From the NCBI RefSeq assembly GCF_003073045.1, contig NC_037593.1:12098735-12162734 (forward strand): a DNA stretch of 64,000 bases. Reading direction: 5' to 3'. The position numbers and the translations under genes are program-made. This DNA comes from Pomacea canaliculata. Lineage: Eukaryota; Mollusca; Gastropoda; Architaenioglossa; Ampullariidae. Shown here piece after piece: positions 38,901-50,803 of the stretch. Below the pieces are notes generated by a model. The model was not told the origin of the DNA. It saw only the letters and a list, made by a program, of their open reading frames with translations, and ran no database searches. The first letter of the stretch is position 1. The number at the start of each line of letters is the position of its first letter.

Positions 38901-40953
38901 GTGGTTGTGGTGCTGCGCGATATAAGAGATATATTATTGTTATTTCGTCCAAAATATAATCCTGCCTTCATCATGTCAACCACCACAATAATCAACACTG
39001 TTCATTTGCTTGTTTTGGGTAAATGGAAGGTCAGGTGTTTATGTGTTCGTCAGGCATTCTTTCTTCCACGTACGGCGTAGAGGCCATCTCCTTCCAGGCC
39101 AGCACTGAAGAGAGGAGACAACTGGGATGGCCAGATGTGCAGCTGCTTATAATGTCCTCCTTTGGTATTTTCGCTCCTCAAACACATACAACGGAGGTGA
39201 AAGAAGATTTTTTCTGAGCGTACCTTTCTACGTGACAATCCCTTCTTTCATATATTACATTTTCCGAAATGACCTTCTTTAAATTGCTTTATGATCATAC
39301 AATATTTACTATTGATGCTGGTTTTGTTAAGCGCTTCGCTGCTATAGACAGTAAAATAAGAATTAAGATGATTGTTTATGATGCTATTATGAAGTGAGTT
39401 ATGACTGATTACATTTTGTTGAAATTATTAGAACTGAATCATCATCGTCGTCAGATACATATATATATATACTGACGATTCGCTTAACATTAACTTTACC
39501 GATACAAATCAAGCACTACTGACAATACATTGGAATATATCGACCTTAGTGACTGAACTTATTAACCTTGAACTAACTCATTAGTTACTTCAGTTCAATC
39601 TATTTTTACTCAAAACAAAACTGTAGTGATTTTACTTTTACACAGAACATTCGGCGGCTGTCTGCCAGAGGTACAGGATATGGAATAACATGCCTTAATA
39701 CTCTGCTGAACTCTCTCAGCGTGGGGTCAGTGCGCCTGCGCAGTGGAAATCCTCTGGACGACCCCGTCATTGACCCGCACTATTTAGAGAGGTCAGAGGA
39801 CGTGGAGGTCATTCTGTATGGTAAGTGCGGGGCACAACTGGAAGTAAGCGTTCGACCGACCTTTGTTTTTTTTTATTCTTTCGATTCTGCTGTATTTATT
39901 TTATTTGGTTCATTTACCCAGTTGTCTCTTTTTTCTTTCCTTTTATTGTCGATGATATGCATTGACAAAGTCATCTATTTACCTTGCGACTTCTGCAGTC
40001 GAGCCGCTTATATAACTTCTAGGCTACGATCGACTTCACCAAAAAACGGAGATAACTATAAATATGAATTTGATTATGTTTGAACGCTCTGGTACTATGC
40101 ATTGCTTCTTTTTATAGCTATTCGTAAGAATTTTAGTCTACAGTGAATATCACTTATAGTAATCTTAGGCCGCCTACACAGTCATGGTAACTGCTTAATA
40201 ACGCGTCAACTATAATACAATATTAATGTAGATGTTTATCTGACTATAGGTGTTAGCATAAGAAAGCGCGTGATCTCGTGGCCCCTTATTTGTCTGCTTT
40301 AAATCATTGTACTGCACATATTCATACTTTCATACATTACATCGCTGCAAGAAAACTCGTGTCCACATTCTGAAAAATTCACGTTTAACTATCATAAATC
40401 TTTTCAGGTGTAAAAGCGTGTAAGCAGCTGATGCAGGCACCAGCTCTACTGAAACTCGGAGCCAAGCTGGCAGACAAACCGGTGAGCGCATGCGCGGACA
40501 AGCACGCGCCGGACTCTGACGATTACTGGCGCTGCGTCATTCGCTACTCACTGTACACGTGCTTTCACCCCACCGGCACGTGCAAAATGGGTGACGTCAC
40601 TGACAACACTACGGTGGTCGACAGTCAGCTGAGGTGAGCCGGTAGAGGGACTTCCTTTTGTAAGCATTTACCTCACTAGCGGTGACGTATTTAATCAAAG
40701 TCTGCTTTTAATTTATTTCCCTTTGCGATAGAAGTGTGCTGGAACGGGTGGATGGGATGGCATGGGGTGTCTCATGCACTGAGACCTTGACACCGTGACC
40801 TGTTCTTTTGTGATCAGGGTCAAGGGTATCCGCGGCCTGCGGGTGGTGGACGCCTCCATCATGCCCACCATCGTCTCAGGCAACACCAACGCCGCTGTCA
40901 TCATGATTGCAGAAAAGGCCGCAGACATCATCAGGGGGCGCTCTACTGTGTGA
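35981..40953 (+). CDS. GMC-family FAD oxidoreductase, copy 4
   Basis: Ten coding exons: 35981-36104, 36336-36547, 36738-36927, 37226-37354, 37494-37783, 37995-38145, 39054-39196, 39646-39820, 40408-40633, 40818-40953; 1,776 nt, 591 residues. Domain order equals copy 3: hydrophobic N-terminus, FAD-binding VGAGSAG, GMC signatures 1 and 2, [10 protein letters not shown], catalytic His in [10 protein letters not shown] (about 525) and Asn in [14 protein letters not shown] (about 571). All introns are GT-AG; the acceptor before exon 5 is AAG rather than CAG. Introns align with copy 3 almost throughout, so the pair is recent. The main difference is a fuller LINE relic in intron 6. Substrate unknown; all catalytic residues are kept. 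Confidence 0.93.
38389..38950 (+). mobile_element. CR1/L2-like LINE tail in copy 4 intron 6
   Basis: The + strand encodes [20 protein letters not shown] then [16 protein letters not shown], and later [20 protein letters not shown]. This is the conserved tail of CR1/L2-like LINE ORF2 (usual forms: FVLSRLDYCNSLL, YLSDLL, RSSSD). It ends in a GCGCGATATAAGAGATATATTATT-like tail, split across frames and dead. Copy 3 carries the same insertion with an internal deletion, so it predates their duplication. Confidence 0.75.
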
Positions 40954-43421
40954 CATCAGCAGATCTTGTGATGAAAACGTCTCAGGATTAAGGGCCTCGA
41001 ACCTTATAGTTGTTTTTTTTTTTTGTCTTAAAGTTTTGAGGAATTCAGCCATCCAGCTATTCATTCGTGGGAAGGTTTAAGAGGACAGTTCACTAAGCAA
41101 ACCATACATTTTAAAGAGTAATGCAGTACACCTTGTGGTCTTTCTTCCACTTGAGATGGAGGACAAGGAGGACAGTTTCACTGCGATGGATATTTACACA
41201 GCCTCATTGTTTTTGGAACAAAAATGCCTGAATGTCATGTACTTTGATTTTTCCAAAAATTAAATATTATCCCAACACGATAACAGCTTATCCGCAACAG
41301 AGAGAATAAAAAGATTTAAAGGATAATTTTAGTGCAAATTTTCTATCAAAATTATTTTAGAGATTCAAGGGTGGGGCAAACAGCGGAGTGTTCTTTCAGT
41401 AAATGAAACCAACGCAGTGCAAAATATTGTTCTTTCTGATTGAGTATGAATTTTCCTTTTTATCATCTAAAACAAGGCCAGATGAGATTTTGTCTTATCT
41501 GTCAACACCAAGAATGAAACTAATATTTACGACGTGAATGTAGATTTTATTTTAAATAAACTCTTTTACAATCATCAAATGCTCATTCTTCTATGTTCTC
41601 AACATATGATCATTTGCAGTTAACAACATTAGTGTTAACGACTGACTAACATTCAATTGTCTATATCAGATCATAAGGTGGAATGATAAGTCCATGGGCA
41701 CCTACTCAAAGGCTGCTGACAGACAAGATGTACAAAATGTCTCAACCGGTGGAGTAATCCTCTAATCGCTGGTTGTGTAGATTACTATAAATTGTTATCA
41801 AATGAATGTTTAATGTTGAAGAAAGTAGTTTTATACTAATGAAGGTATGTATTGAGACACAGATAGTGTTAATTAATTACATGTGACCGCATAGACTGTG
41901 CACATCATTAAATATTTTTTCCTTTTTTTAAAAAATATATTTTAGTTTCACCCTTATCTCAATTTTTAACTATGCATACTTTATGCATGGCCTCAGGAAA
42001 TTATACATCTATGTAAGATTTTCTTGTAATTAAGCGATGGTAATGTAGGTGGAGGAGGTTAGGATTAAGAAACAGTTGCTTCACCCTTCCCTCACTTTAT
42101 AGGTACTTGCATTTTGATCTATGACAAGTTTAGTTATCACTTTTTTTCAGAGGGAGAGTATTCACAAAGCCTTTAAGATGCTACCTTTTAGTTCTACTGA
42201 TATAATGTTCACATCAGAGAGGTTTGAGAAGTTTTGTTTTCAAATTTGCATTTTGGCTGGAAAATATTGTAGTCTTGTTTATTGATCTAGACTGAAAAAC
42301 AAATTCTGCTAAAGCCTAATACCAAACTTACAATATGTTCAAAGCCTTGAGTCTTCCAGATTGTTAGTTTTAACAAAAACAAATGCAAAATGTAAGGTCA
42401 AAACTTTTTTTAAAAAAAAAACAATGATTAAATATTGCTGGAAATTTAAAATGGGAGGGTTGGAGGCTCACCAATATGCTGATAACAATAAAAGCTGTTA
42501 ATGGCTTTTAGTACTGCTTATTTTAATGTCTATATTTTGTGTTGATCGCCGCTTTTAATTTAAATTGTGTGATAGTACCTTTCTTCATTATGCATAAAAA
42601 AATGCATTTTTTCATGTCAAAAAGATTTTAAACGTGAACAGAGACTGAAATACCTGTGAACAGTGGCTTCTTGAAGGATGGGTTGTCATTAGAGTTTATA
42701 TAGCATTTATAGCAATATAAGGTTACAACCAGCGATACTGAAGTGACACATTGAAGCTCAAAACTTTATGCAATTGTGTATTTTTGCTACAGCCTACACA
42801 TCACATCAAAAATAATAATTCTTGTCCGAGCATTATTTATAAACTGCTGTTCATCTATAGAAATGGTTTGGTGCAAAATTGGATCCAAAATTATGAGTCC
42901 TTTTAATCATTTTCAGTAAACTTGAAAGAAACATGCAAGTTTGTCGTGTATGAAATGAACAATTTTATACAGCAAACTCTTATCCACAAATGCATCCCTA
43001 AAGAAGCAGGATAAAGAAGTGACACATGTATGAAAAACTTCTACAAAATATTTATTACCATGTGCCACATGGTCACATGAGAATCAAGTTGATCATTTTA
43101 CTTATGATAATCAGATACAAAGACAGTTTGGTGCATATGTTAAATTTGCAAACCTTACACAGTTCTCCTACATGCCAAGTTATTGTATATATTGCACTTG
43201 TGTAGCTGACATTTAAATGCTTGCAATGGTTGTGTGCTGTGTATTACCCTGTGCCAGTCAGACTTTTTTGGGTGTGTTATACAGTAAAGAAAATTGTTTG
43301 AAGAATTAGTGTTATGGTAAAGCCTTTTGCACAGAATATGGCAAATAAGGCACACTCATCCTTCAACAAATCAGATGCATACTAATTATTCCTTTAAAAC
43401 AAACTGGCGATAAAAAACATT
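40954..43421. other. 3' flank of GMC copy 4 and AT-rich spacer to the GILT gene
   Basis: Homology with the copy 3 flank runs to about 41,668. AATAAA signals lie near 41,305 and 41,556. From 41,670 to 43,421 the sequence is AT-rich with no recognisable gene. For the minus-strand GILT gene, TTTATT at 43,051-43,056 (AATAAA on its strand) is a candidate poly(A) signal, so about 43,030-43,421 is probably its 3' UTR. Confidence 0.5.
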
Positions 43422-46400
43422 TTATGGAGCGAAGCATCGCTTAGAGGAAGGCAGCAGCTCTTCTTTGCAAGGTTCTGGTTTAGGTCCCTGATAAAATGAA
43501 ATGCCATTGTTTAGGAATTCTTCGCTGTTCACTTACAGATTCTGTTACCAATTACAAATTTGACATTTATACTACAGTTTCATATATAAGCTTAATGAAG
43601 TGACCATTAATTATGTTTAAGTCAACAGGAATTTTTTTTTCTGTCCAGAAAATGTTATTGGGGCAAAGAGAATTTTGCCTTACATTACATTTATAAAATT
43701 TTGTGCTGCATAAAAAAAAAATTACCTTGTATGTTTCACAAATAAGTTTCAGAAGATTCTTCACTGCTTTATTATTTATTTTCTCTGTATGAACCTGAAA
43801 CAATAACTGAATTATGAAGCAAATACATCTTCAGAAAATTAGTGTTTGTATGGACATGTGTATATCCATGCACACAAATACATTCATGCGTTTAATTCAC
43901 AAATGTGTCCCATAATGCCACCAGCACCATTTGTCTTATAGCCAATTAAGCATGCAACAGGTCAGACACTGAAAGACATTCCATCTCTAATAAAAACAGC
44001 AAATGACATACCCAAGTTGCTGTATGATTATAAGATGGTTTTTATCACTGAAATCGCATCAAAAATAATACTGATATAAAGCAGTAACTTGATATCACCT
44101 TCTTAGAAACTTTTGAAAATGATAAGGAATACAAATTTAAAGCACTTTTTTTTAAAACAATAATTCTTACAGGGTTAAGCTAACAGTACAAGCATATTTT
44201 CAATGTAGAATTGCCTGTTGCATTTCAGCAATTAAAAAAAGAAAAATAGAACTTCACTATCATACCCCATTCAAGGTGACCCAAGGAACATATTCATGAG
44301 AAGGCTGCAGGGCATCTGTCTTGAGTGCCATCTGGTGTTCCAAAGTGTTGCCAAGGCTGCTGTTGGCACAGTTCAAGATGTTCTGGACTGGAACTCCAGT
44401 TTTATTGGAGCACTGTCAGGAAATATTACACTTGCAGACTCATACTTCACCCTATACAGTAAAATCAGTCATGTGTGGGCGATACAAGAATATTTCAGAG
44501 CTACTATTACCAGACATTACAAAGATGGTGAAGTAGAAGGGGGCATAGTTATAGAGACTGTTGGACATCACCTCATCTACCCAGTCCAATCAATACCCTA
44601 ACCCTAAAACCAAATCCTAAGTCACATGACTTTACAAGGCCGAGCCTAATTTTAACCAATGCAAAAATTCAAAAATATCATTCAACTTTCTCACTTAAAA
44701 CAGTTTATTGCTTAGAATATTCTTTCCTCATAAAGGACGAGGGCTAAATGATAAAAGCCATTTTCTTGCTTATTTTACCTCTTGTTAACAAAGAATTGTC
44801 ATTGTCATTAATGTCACATGACTTTATACCCCACTCCACTCTGTTCAATGTGCTCAACTCCACTACCTTCTGTCCTGATCATACCCAACACGTCTGTTCA
44901 AGTACCTAATTTCTATAACTCACTTTTCTGCAAGGGCTTCTCAACACCACACAAATTCACAAGTACGCCTAATGAGAAGTCACAAATGGACTTAAAATAC
45001 CTTGATGTTATGATGTTATGTCTGTGTTTTTGCCTGTTGATATGTTTGGTCTATGTATTTAAGCTGTGTTCACTTTGAGTATATAATTTGTATATTTTTG
45101 TTTTAACTTCGCTTTTATAAAGCACATTGTGCTTCCGATAAATAAGAAAAATGTGCTACAAAAATATTTTATTCTTAATATTACTTCATTGATGGGTGTT
45201 GTAATCTGCTGCATGGTAGCTTTAGACCCTCTGGAACCAGATGCTTAGTATGATATTAACCACTAGTTGGATAGCTGACATAGCAGTCAGCTAAAGTGCT
45301 CCTAAAATGTTAGTGGCTTATTGCTCGTTGATAGGAGTTAAAATCCAATAGTGCAATTTTGCACCTGACCCAAGACTGTCAGGCATTAGCCATTCAGCTA
45401 GTAGTCAGTAGCATACTATGCACATGGTCATTTTTTTTTTTTATATATTATGACAAAGCTTCTCAGATCAAGATGGTTCTTTTAAGAACAAAGAAATACT
45501 CACAACAGATGCTGCTTCATATGGATTATATGATCGCAGTGATAGTTCCATACAGTGGATGAAGGGAAAGTAAATGCTGATGTTCTTCAACTCGTAGATA
45601 GCACAAGTCTGAGACAAAACAGATAATAATTAACATTCTAACATCTAGAACATGGATTGACACAATTCTTCCAAGAGACACTAAAGTTTTTAATTCTGTT
45701 TTATAAGGTTCCCCCAAAAGTGAGTTTTCTTTATAAAAGAGCCTTACATTATCCAACATTGTGGGTGTATAAAGGTAAGGCCCTATGCTCTTCAATGAGT
45801 AGCAAGGAATAAACTCTCTCTATATATATCAAGACAAGGAAAACATATAACCTCAATCGTATTCCCAATGCACTCCAATTCTCCATGCTGACAGGTAAAT
45901 ATGTACTCTCCTTGAGGTCCTTTTTGCTCCTGAAAATGCAAATATGATTCTGATTCCATCAACTGAATGTCTAATGTCTAAGTCTAGTGTCTAGTCTAAT
46001 GTCTAAGTCTTTTATCATCAACAAAGCATCATGACCTACAGCCAAACATCAGTTACATTCATACCAAAGGAGACTTTTGATCATCTTCCTATACAGATTC
46101 ATTAATGCATGCTGCTTCTAATGATTAACAAAGGTAAATAAAAACTTGCACCAGATGGTCAAAGGAGAAAATCTTACCTTAGCATTTCCGTAAGGAATAA
46201 GTGTAAGATTCATTATGTTGCCAACTTTCTGGAATGTCGGATATAATTGTCCTTCAATGAAATCCTGGCAGTCTGGACAGAGTGATTCATAGTAAAGCTC
46301 AAACTGCACTGGAGCAGCCACAGCTGACTGGGTCCACTCTGATGCTTTGCATTGTTCGTACACCTGGAATCAGGTTAAGCAGAGATCCTAAAGCTATGAT

Positions 46401-47054
46401 ATACAGGAAATTTAATTTAGGAATGCATGGTGTCACAAATGCAGAGATTTATGAAACTGTTGCAACTAGGATATGTTTTGAACGTCATGATACACATCTT
46501 ATGAAATAAGCAAAAAAATAAATAAATGTAGATCTGTCTCCTGTCTAGGAATCAAGAATTAAGAAATTAAATGTCCCTAATTGTTATAACAAGAAAAGGG
46601 AGCATTAGGGTGGTAAAAGGGTAAATATACAAATGGTGGAAAAGGGTAACTACATAAATGGCTGGTAAGTCTGCATGGCAGAGCATGCAAAACACAGATG
46701 TATTTGATAATATGAGCACGGAATAAGAAACAAAAGACAGAATAAAAATGAAAAATCAGAGGTCACGAAATTCAAAGAGAAATGATGAGAGCAGCGATGT
46801 TTGATCAAGAAATACAGTTTGATAACGTTCAGCTTTGAATCGATACATTGTCACCGTTACTGAAATTAAGAGGGCGGTGGTTTGAAAGCTTTCTCACATG
46901 TTTGTGTTCGCGATTGTCGGCATTGGACACATGACGAGTTACCTACCTTGCACTGCTCCGCTATTTCTTCTGAGCTGCACCAGAGACTCGGTGGAAATCG
47001 GCAAACACTTGCCACAGCAGGCGATATTAAAGCAAGCAGCAGTACCGTGTTCAT
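43422..47054 (-). CDS. Gamma-interferon-inducible lysosomal thiol reductase (GILT)
   Basis: Seven coding exons on the minus strand, in transcript order: 47054-46947, 46363-46178, 45929-45852, 45608-45504, 44412-44266, 43794-43726, 43487-43422 (TAA). They sum to 759 nt, 252 residues; all introns are phase 0. Signal peptide MNTVLLLALISPAVAS; active-site CPDC at residues 65-68; GILT signature CQHGELECIGNTIETC at 111-126, spanning an exon border; then YFPFIHCME and DALQPSHEYVPWVTLNG. Possible N-glycosylation sites are NLT (about 88) and NSS (about 176). The enzyme reduces protein disulfides in lysosomes and takes part in antigen processing or innate immunity. Full family length with all key residues. 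An intron holds two LINE tails, and a relic terminal exon of a second GILT copy lies upstream. Confidence 0.95.
44725..44815 (+). mobile_element. Retroposon 3' tail in GILT intron
   Basis: Shares GAGGGCTAA, TTGCTTATTTTACC and AAGAATTGTCATTGTCATT with 62,089-62,191. This looks like a LINE or SINE 3' end with a TCATTG-type simple-repeat tail, inserted antisense to the GILT gene. Confidence 0.6.
44830..45180 (+). mobile_element. Second retroposon 3' tail in GILT intron
   Basis: The segment ends with TAAAGCACATTGTGCTTCCGA and AAAATGTGCTACAAAAATA, resembling the 'aaagcgc-ttgagc ... gcgctataaa' hairpin ends of CR1/L2-like LINEs. The 5' limit is uncertain and no coding domain is seen. Confidence 0.45.
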
Positions 47055-47278
47055 TGTGAGATATGAGAAGTCTAAAGACACGAAGCAAGTGACCACAATC
47101 CTCTGTACACAATATATACAAGCACTAACTTCGCTAGGGCATGTGATTTGTCATGTGACTAGGTGGAGCGGATCAAGTGACTGATCATGTGATCATTGAC
47201 GTTGGATATACAGATAGCGATAAAGGCAGAGACAATGAATAAACTTATCTCATTATATGTCGCGCATGCGTTGGACTT

Positions 47279-47567
47279 TTATGAAGCCATGCATCGGTTA
47301 GACTCCTTTTAATTAGAGTTTAGAGGAAGGCAGCAGCTAGGTCTTCTTTGCAAGGTTCCGGTTTCGGTCCCTGGTGAAATGAAATGCCATTGTTTAGGAA
47401 TTCTTCCTTGTTCACTTACAGATTCTGTTACCAATTACAATTTGACATCTATACTACAGTTTCATAATAAGCTTAATGAAGTGACCATTAATTATGTTTA
47501 AGTCAACAGGAATTTTTTTTTCTCTCCAGAAAATGTTATTGGGGCAAAGAGAATTTTGCCTTAAATT
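47279..47567 (-). pseudogene. Relic of a second GILT terminal exon and adjoining intron
   Basis: Positions 47,279-47,567 repeat 43,422-43,685 in the same orientation: terminal exon, its CAG acceptor (47,371-47,373) and about 195 bp of intron. In the relic exon, GPKPEPCKE is preserved; then an extra AGGT shifts the frame and it ends at an early TAA. A further short insertion splits the exon's end. The homology stops sharply at 47,567, where a GC-rich segment begins. The likely history is a tandem GILT copy whose 5' part was lost. Confidence 0.8.
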
Positions 47568-47812
47568 TGTAGCGGGAGCTGCGCGCTTGTTTAGGTCAGC
47601 GGGTACCACGTACTGACATTGCCGTTCCCTCCACTACGCATTCCCTCCCACCCCACGCTTGATCGCGCGAGAGGCGCGGCGCGAGACGGACAGCAACAGC
47701 GGGTGACGTATGCCCAAGCTGTCCGGTACAAATAGCGGGCGAAAAACAGCGCTCGTACCCTATCATCTTTCGGGCCGAGAGATCGACATCGTCGCAGGTT
47801 GTTTAAGGTTGA
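47568..47812. other. GC-rich segment of unknown origin
   Basis: About 245 bp, clearly more GC-rich than its surroundings, abutting the truncated GILT relic. It includes GCGCGAGAGGCGCGGCGCGA and a possible TATA-like GGTACAAATAG near 47,727. It could be a promoter-like or LTR-like insertion; no matching ends or target duplication were found. Confidence 0.4.
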
Positions 47813-49087
47813 AGAATTAAGGATTTAAATGTCTTGCTCTTTTTACCAACCATCCTTATTTAGTTTACAGTTCATTCTCATGATATTGAAACTACAGGAA
47901 TACTAGACAGTAACTGCATGTCATGCAAGGGATGACAATAGTCATTATTAACAGATAGCAGAACTGCTTTCTTTCTCTTGGGTACTTGATATTAATTTTT
48001 TTTTTTTAAATTTACATCCGTCATTCATATTTTTAGAAACGATTTGAGGAACTTTTTCGACAAGGATTACTAGAATCATCCTCACAGAATGTAACAAATT
48101 AAAAATAAAATATGAGCAGAAAGTAAGGGAAGATTCTCCGTGGTGTATGCGTGCATCTCTAGAACAGAAGGGCATTGCCTAGATTTGTGAAAATAGTATT
48201 TTGTACCGTGCTTTACCAGACCATTAACAATCGCACGCACTAGTAAAATATGCAGGCCTCATTAGAGGAGAAAAGAAACTCGATGTTATGGTTATCAGAA
48301 GCGCGATACAGCAAATTCTGCTTGAGAGACACATCTTGGCTCAAATACATCACAAACACACACACACACAGTGAGGGACGGGTTATAGAAAAAGAACAAA
48401 AAAAGAGAACCTAGGGCCGCGCCTTGAGGAACTGAAAGGAATGTAGATTTAGAGGTCTAAAATGACGAGCTAGTTTTCTTCGATCAGAAAGACGAATGCA
48501 AAAACAAACAAACAAAACAAAACATCCAAACAAAAACAAAAAATAACAACAAACCAAATAACAAACAAGAAAAACCAGCTAAAAAAAAGCGTGCTCTTAT
48601 GACTGCCAAAGCCATTTCCAAGACATTAAGAATGAGGTGAAAACCGAACCTTCAGGCTCATCCACTGTACACAACTACCAACACCAGGAAGAGCAGCTTC
48701 GTTAGAGAGAGGACTGGTCTGAGACCATGGCAGAATACTGTTCTGCTGACACTGGCGTACAATGCAATCAAAACAACCGAGTATTTTGCGAGAAAACATT
48801 AAGCGTTAAACAGACAGAAGCGATAGCATTTACGATATATACTAGCGTCGGTTTGTTATGACAGATTACAGGTAAAAGATATAATGCTAATACTAGCATT
48901 AATGTTGTTTTTTTTTCCCTTTGCCTCGCTGGGCTCGATATCGTGACTGCATACGCAACGCATCAGTTCGTTTAGCTTACATTACCTGTTACAGCATGCT
49001 TTATTTTATGAGTCATTGTGGATGTAAGAGAGAACGCCAGTTAGCCAGATAACCAGAGACGTACAAAAGGATAGAAAATAGGTTCTA
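47813..49087. other. Unassigned spacer
   Basis: No gene or recognisable element. It holds a short CA run (about 48,353-48,369) and an A/C-rich AAAC-type tract (about 48,498-48,600). Confidence 0.4.
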
Positions 49088-50124
49088 TGTCAGGGACGCG
49101 TTCACTTCACGATTTCATACACCTCACACATCACTCGAACTCACTGACGGCCACATGTATGCACGTCCCCACGCGTGTTCTTTTCACACAGATATCACAG
49201 AGATTTGTCGTGGGCAAACAAGATTTATATAATTCAATATTTAAAATTAAACACATACAATATTGAAAATCATATACGGTGTAACATCGGTATAAATGTC
49301 TTTTTTTGCAGGCGTCGCTCAGTTAAGTTGGTCGTCCGTTTTTCTTTCGAAAAGTTCTCAAATTTCTACTTACAGTTTGGCTTCTGTTATTCACACTTAT
49401 TCATACTTCCTCACTGTCCGAAGCGATCGCCCAAGAATAAACTTTCTGGTAAAAAATTTCACATACACTATACTGCATCCCAATTTTAATGATCGTAGTC
49501 ACTCTCCTTTTCTGACTACACATTAAACAACGATGTCTTTTCCCTTTACGACATGCCCTTTCTTAAAATCCACAGTTGTAGGATTCTTATGTTCTCCATC
49601 TTAACAGAGTCGTACATTGATTAGTTTGACAATTCTTCTCTTCTTGAAAACTCTCACAATTTTCTGTTCTTATAAGGGGTAGATGCTTTCTTGGCCGACA
49701 TCTAGGTGGCTACCACAAATAATTATTCTGGAACAACACACAAGTTCCCAAAACGGACAATCCATACATTCTGCCCGCTTCTCGTCCCTTCTCCCAGCCG
49801 TCTCTGTATCCACACGTACAGTCAGCTCGCTCCTCAGTTTTCCGCCCATCGTCTCTCCCCAAAAATCTTCTCCGTCGTTATGGAACAACACACAAGTTCA
49901 CAAAACGGACAATCCATACACTCTGTCAGCTCATCGACCCTTTTCCCCGCCGTCTGCTTTCTTCCAAATAATTTTCCACTCTCACTACAATCTAAAATTA
50001 CGTCATAAAATGACGTCGGGTTCTGACGCGAAACCACGACGCAGCAAAAACACGCATATATACTGGTAAGGGCAATAATCCCTGACTAACAACAGACAGG
50101 GGCAACAACCCCCTGTTCCTAACA
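49088..50124. mobile_element. Probable solo LTR related to the one at 19,130
   Basis: About 1,037 bp from TGTCAGGGACG to CCTAACA, flanked by TTCTA and TTCTC (5-bp duplication with one change). Like the LTR at 19,130-20,129 it starts TGTCA-GGGA, has CCGCCGTCTGCT about two thirds along and paired ACGTCA/TGACGT motifs near the 3' end. It contains a partial internal repeat of about 150 bp (49,730-49,850 against 49,883-49,975). No coding region; fossil. Less certain than the first because the ends were judged by eye. Confidence 0.5.
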
Positions 50125-50656
50125 TTCTCAACGGGGAGTAAATTCATTTTATGTTGTTTTATAATTGATTGCTTTCACCTGGTATACTCTTTCAAAAACA
50201 CAACCAGCCACATTAATGGCAGCTAGAGAACTGAAAGCTGGTTCAGGCTTTTTTTTTTTTTTTTTTTTAGCTGATGACTGAAAACAAATTCTACATTATC
50301 TCCGCATTATGTACATCATGTGAACATCATATATACATCTATATAAAATAGCCACGGTCTCTAATGCAGTCACTTTCCAAAAGAAGTATATCCCGAGTTC
50401 TATGCATAGTTGAGACTATGAACGTTAAACAACGTACTGGTGTCGCGGGTTGCTGTCTCCAATGAACGCACGTGATCGTGTTGGTCGGAGTGGAGCAGGT
50501 GTTTGGTGTAGTTGTTTGCGTTGGTCAAAGCCGCTCTCCTAACCCTGATCAGTATCTTGGGTCTCGGGGCTATCTCGTGTAGTTGGTGCACGTGAAGTTC
50601 TGTAGGCATACATAGAGCCTTCGGTATAGTTTCTGTCAGTGAGTGTGTGGTTGTTT
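50125..50656. other. Spacer upstream of 5S gene A
   Basis: Contains a run of about 20 T at 50,249-50,268 and no recognised gene. From about 50,570 it resembles the sequence upstream of 5S gene B (about 56,940 onward), marking the left edge of the duplicated unit. Confidence 0.5.
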
Positions 50657-50662
50657 TATAAA
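50657..50662 (+). promoter_or_regulatory. TATA-like element of 5S gene A
   Basis: TATAAA lies 28 bp upstream of the 5S start, a spacing seen in many invertebrate 5S genes. Unit B has TTTAATAAAGC at the same distance. Confidence 0.5.
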
Positions 50663-50684
50663 GTTTTCTACTAGTACTTTCCTC

Positions 50685-50803
50685 GCCTACGGCCATACCA
50701 CGTTGAACACACCGGTTCTCGTCCGATCACCGAAGTCAAGCAACGTCGGGCCCGGTTAGTACTTGGATGGGTGACCGCCTGGGAACACCGGGTGCTGTAG
50801 GCA
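50685..50803 (+). rRNA. 5S ribosomal RNA, copy A
   Basis: About 119-120 nt matching animal 5S rRNA: starts GCCTACGGCCATACCACG, has GTCGGGCCCGGTTAGTAC and box-C-like GGATGGGTGACCGCCTGG, and ends GGGTGCTGTAGGC. The 5' GCCTAC pairs with the 3' GTAGGC, so the terminal stem is intact. T-rich termination signals follow (CCTTTTGCTTTTC). Copy B differs by one base. The RNA is part of the large ribosomal subunit and is transcribed by RNA polymerase III. Confidence 0.95.

Noticed and set aside
44296-44601. 101-codon + strand frame near 44,300
   Set aside because: Antisense to a well-supported GILT exon and its intron.
47568-47895. GC-rich block as an LTR (TGTAGCGGG ... ACTACA)
   Set aside because: No 5-bp target duplication and no second copy in the window.
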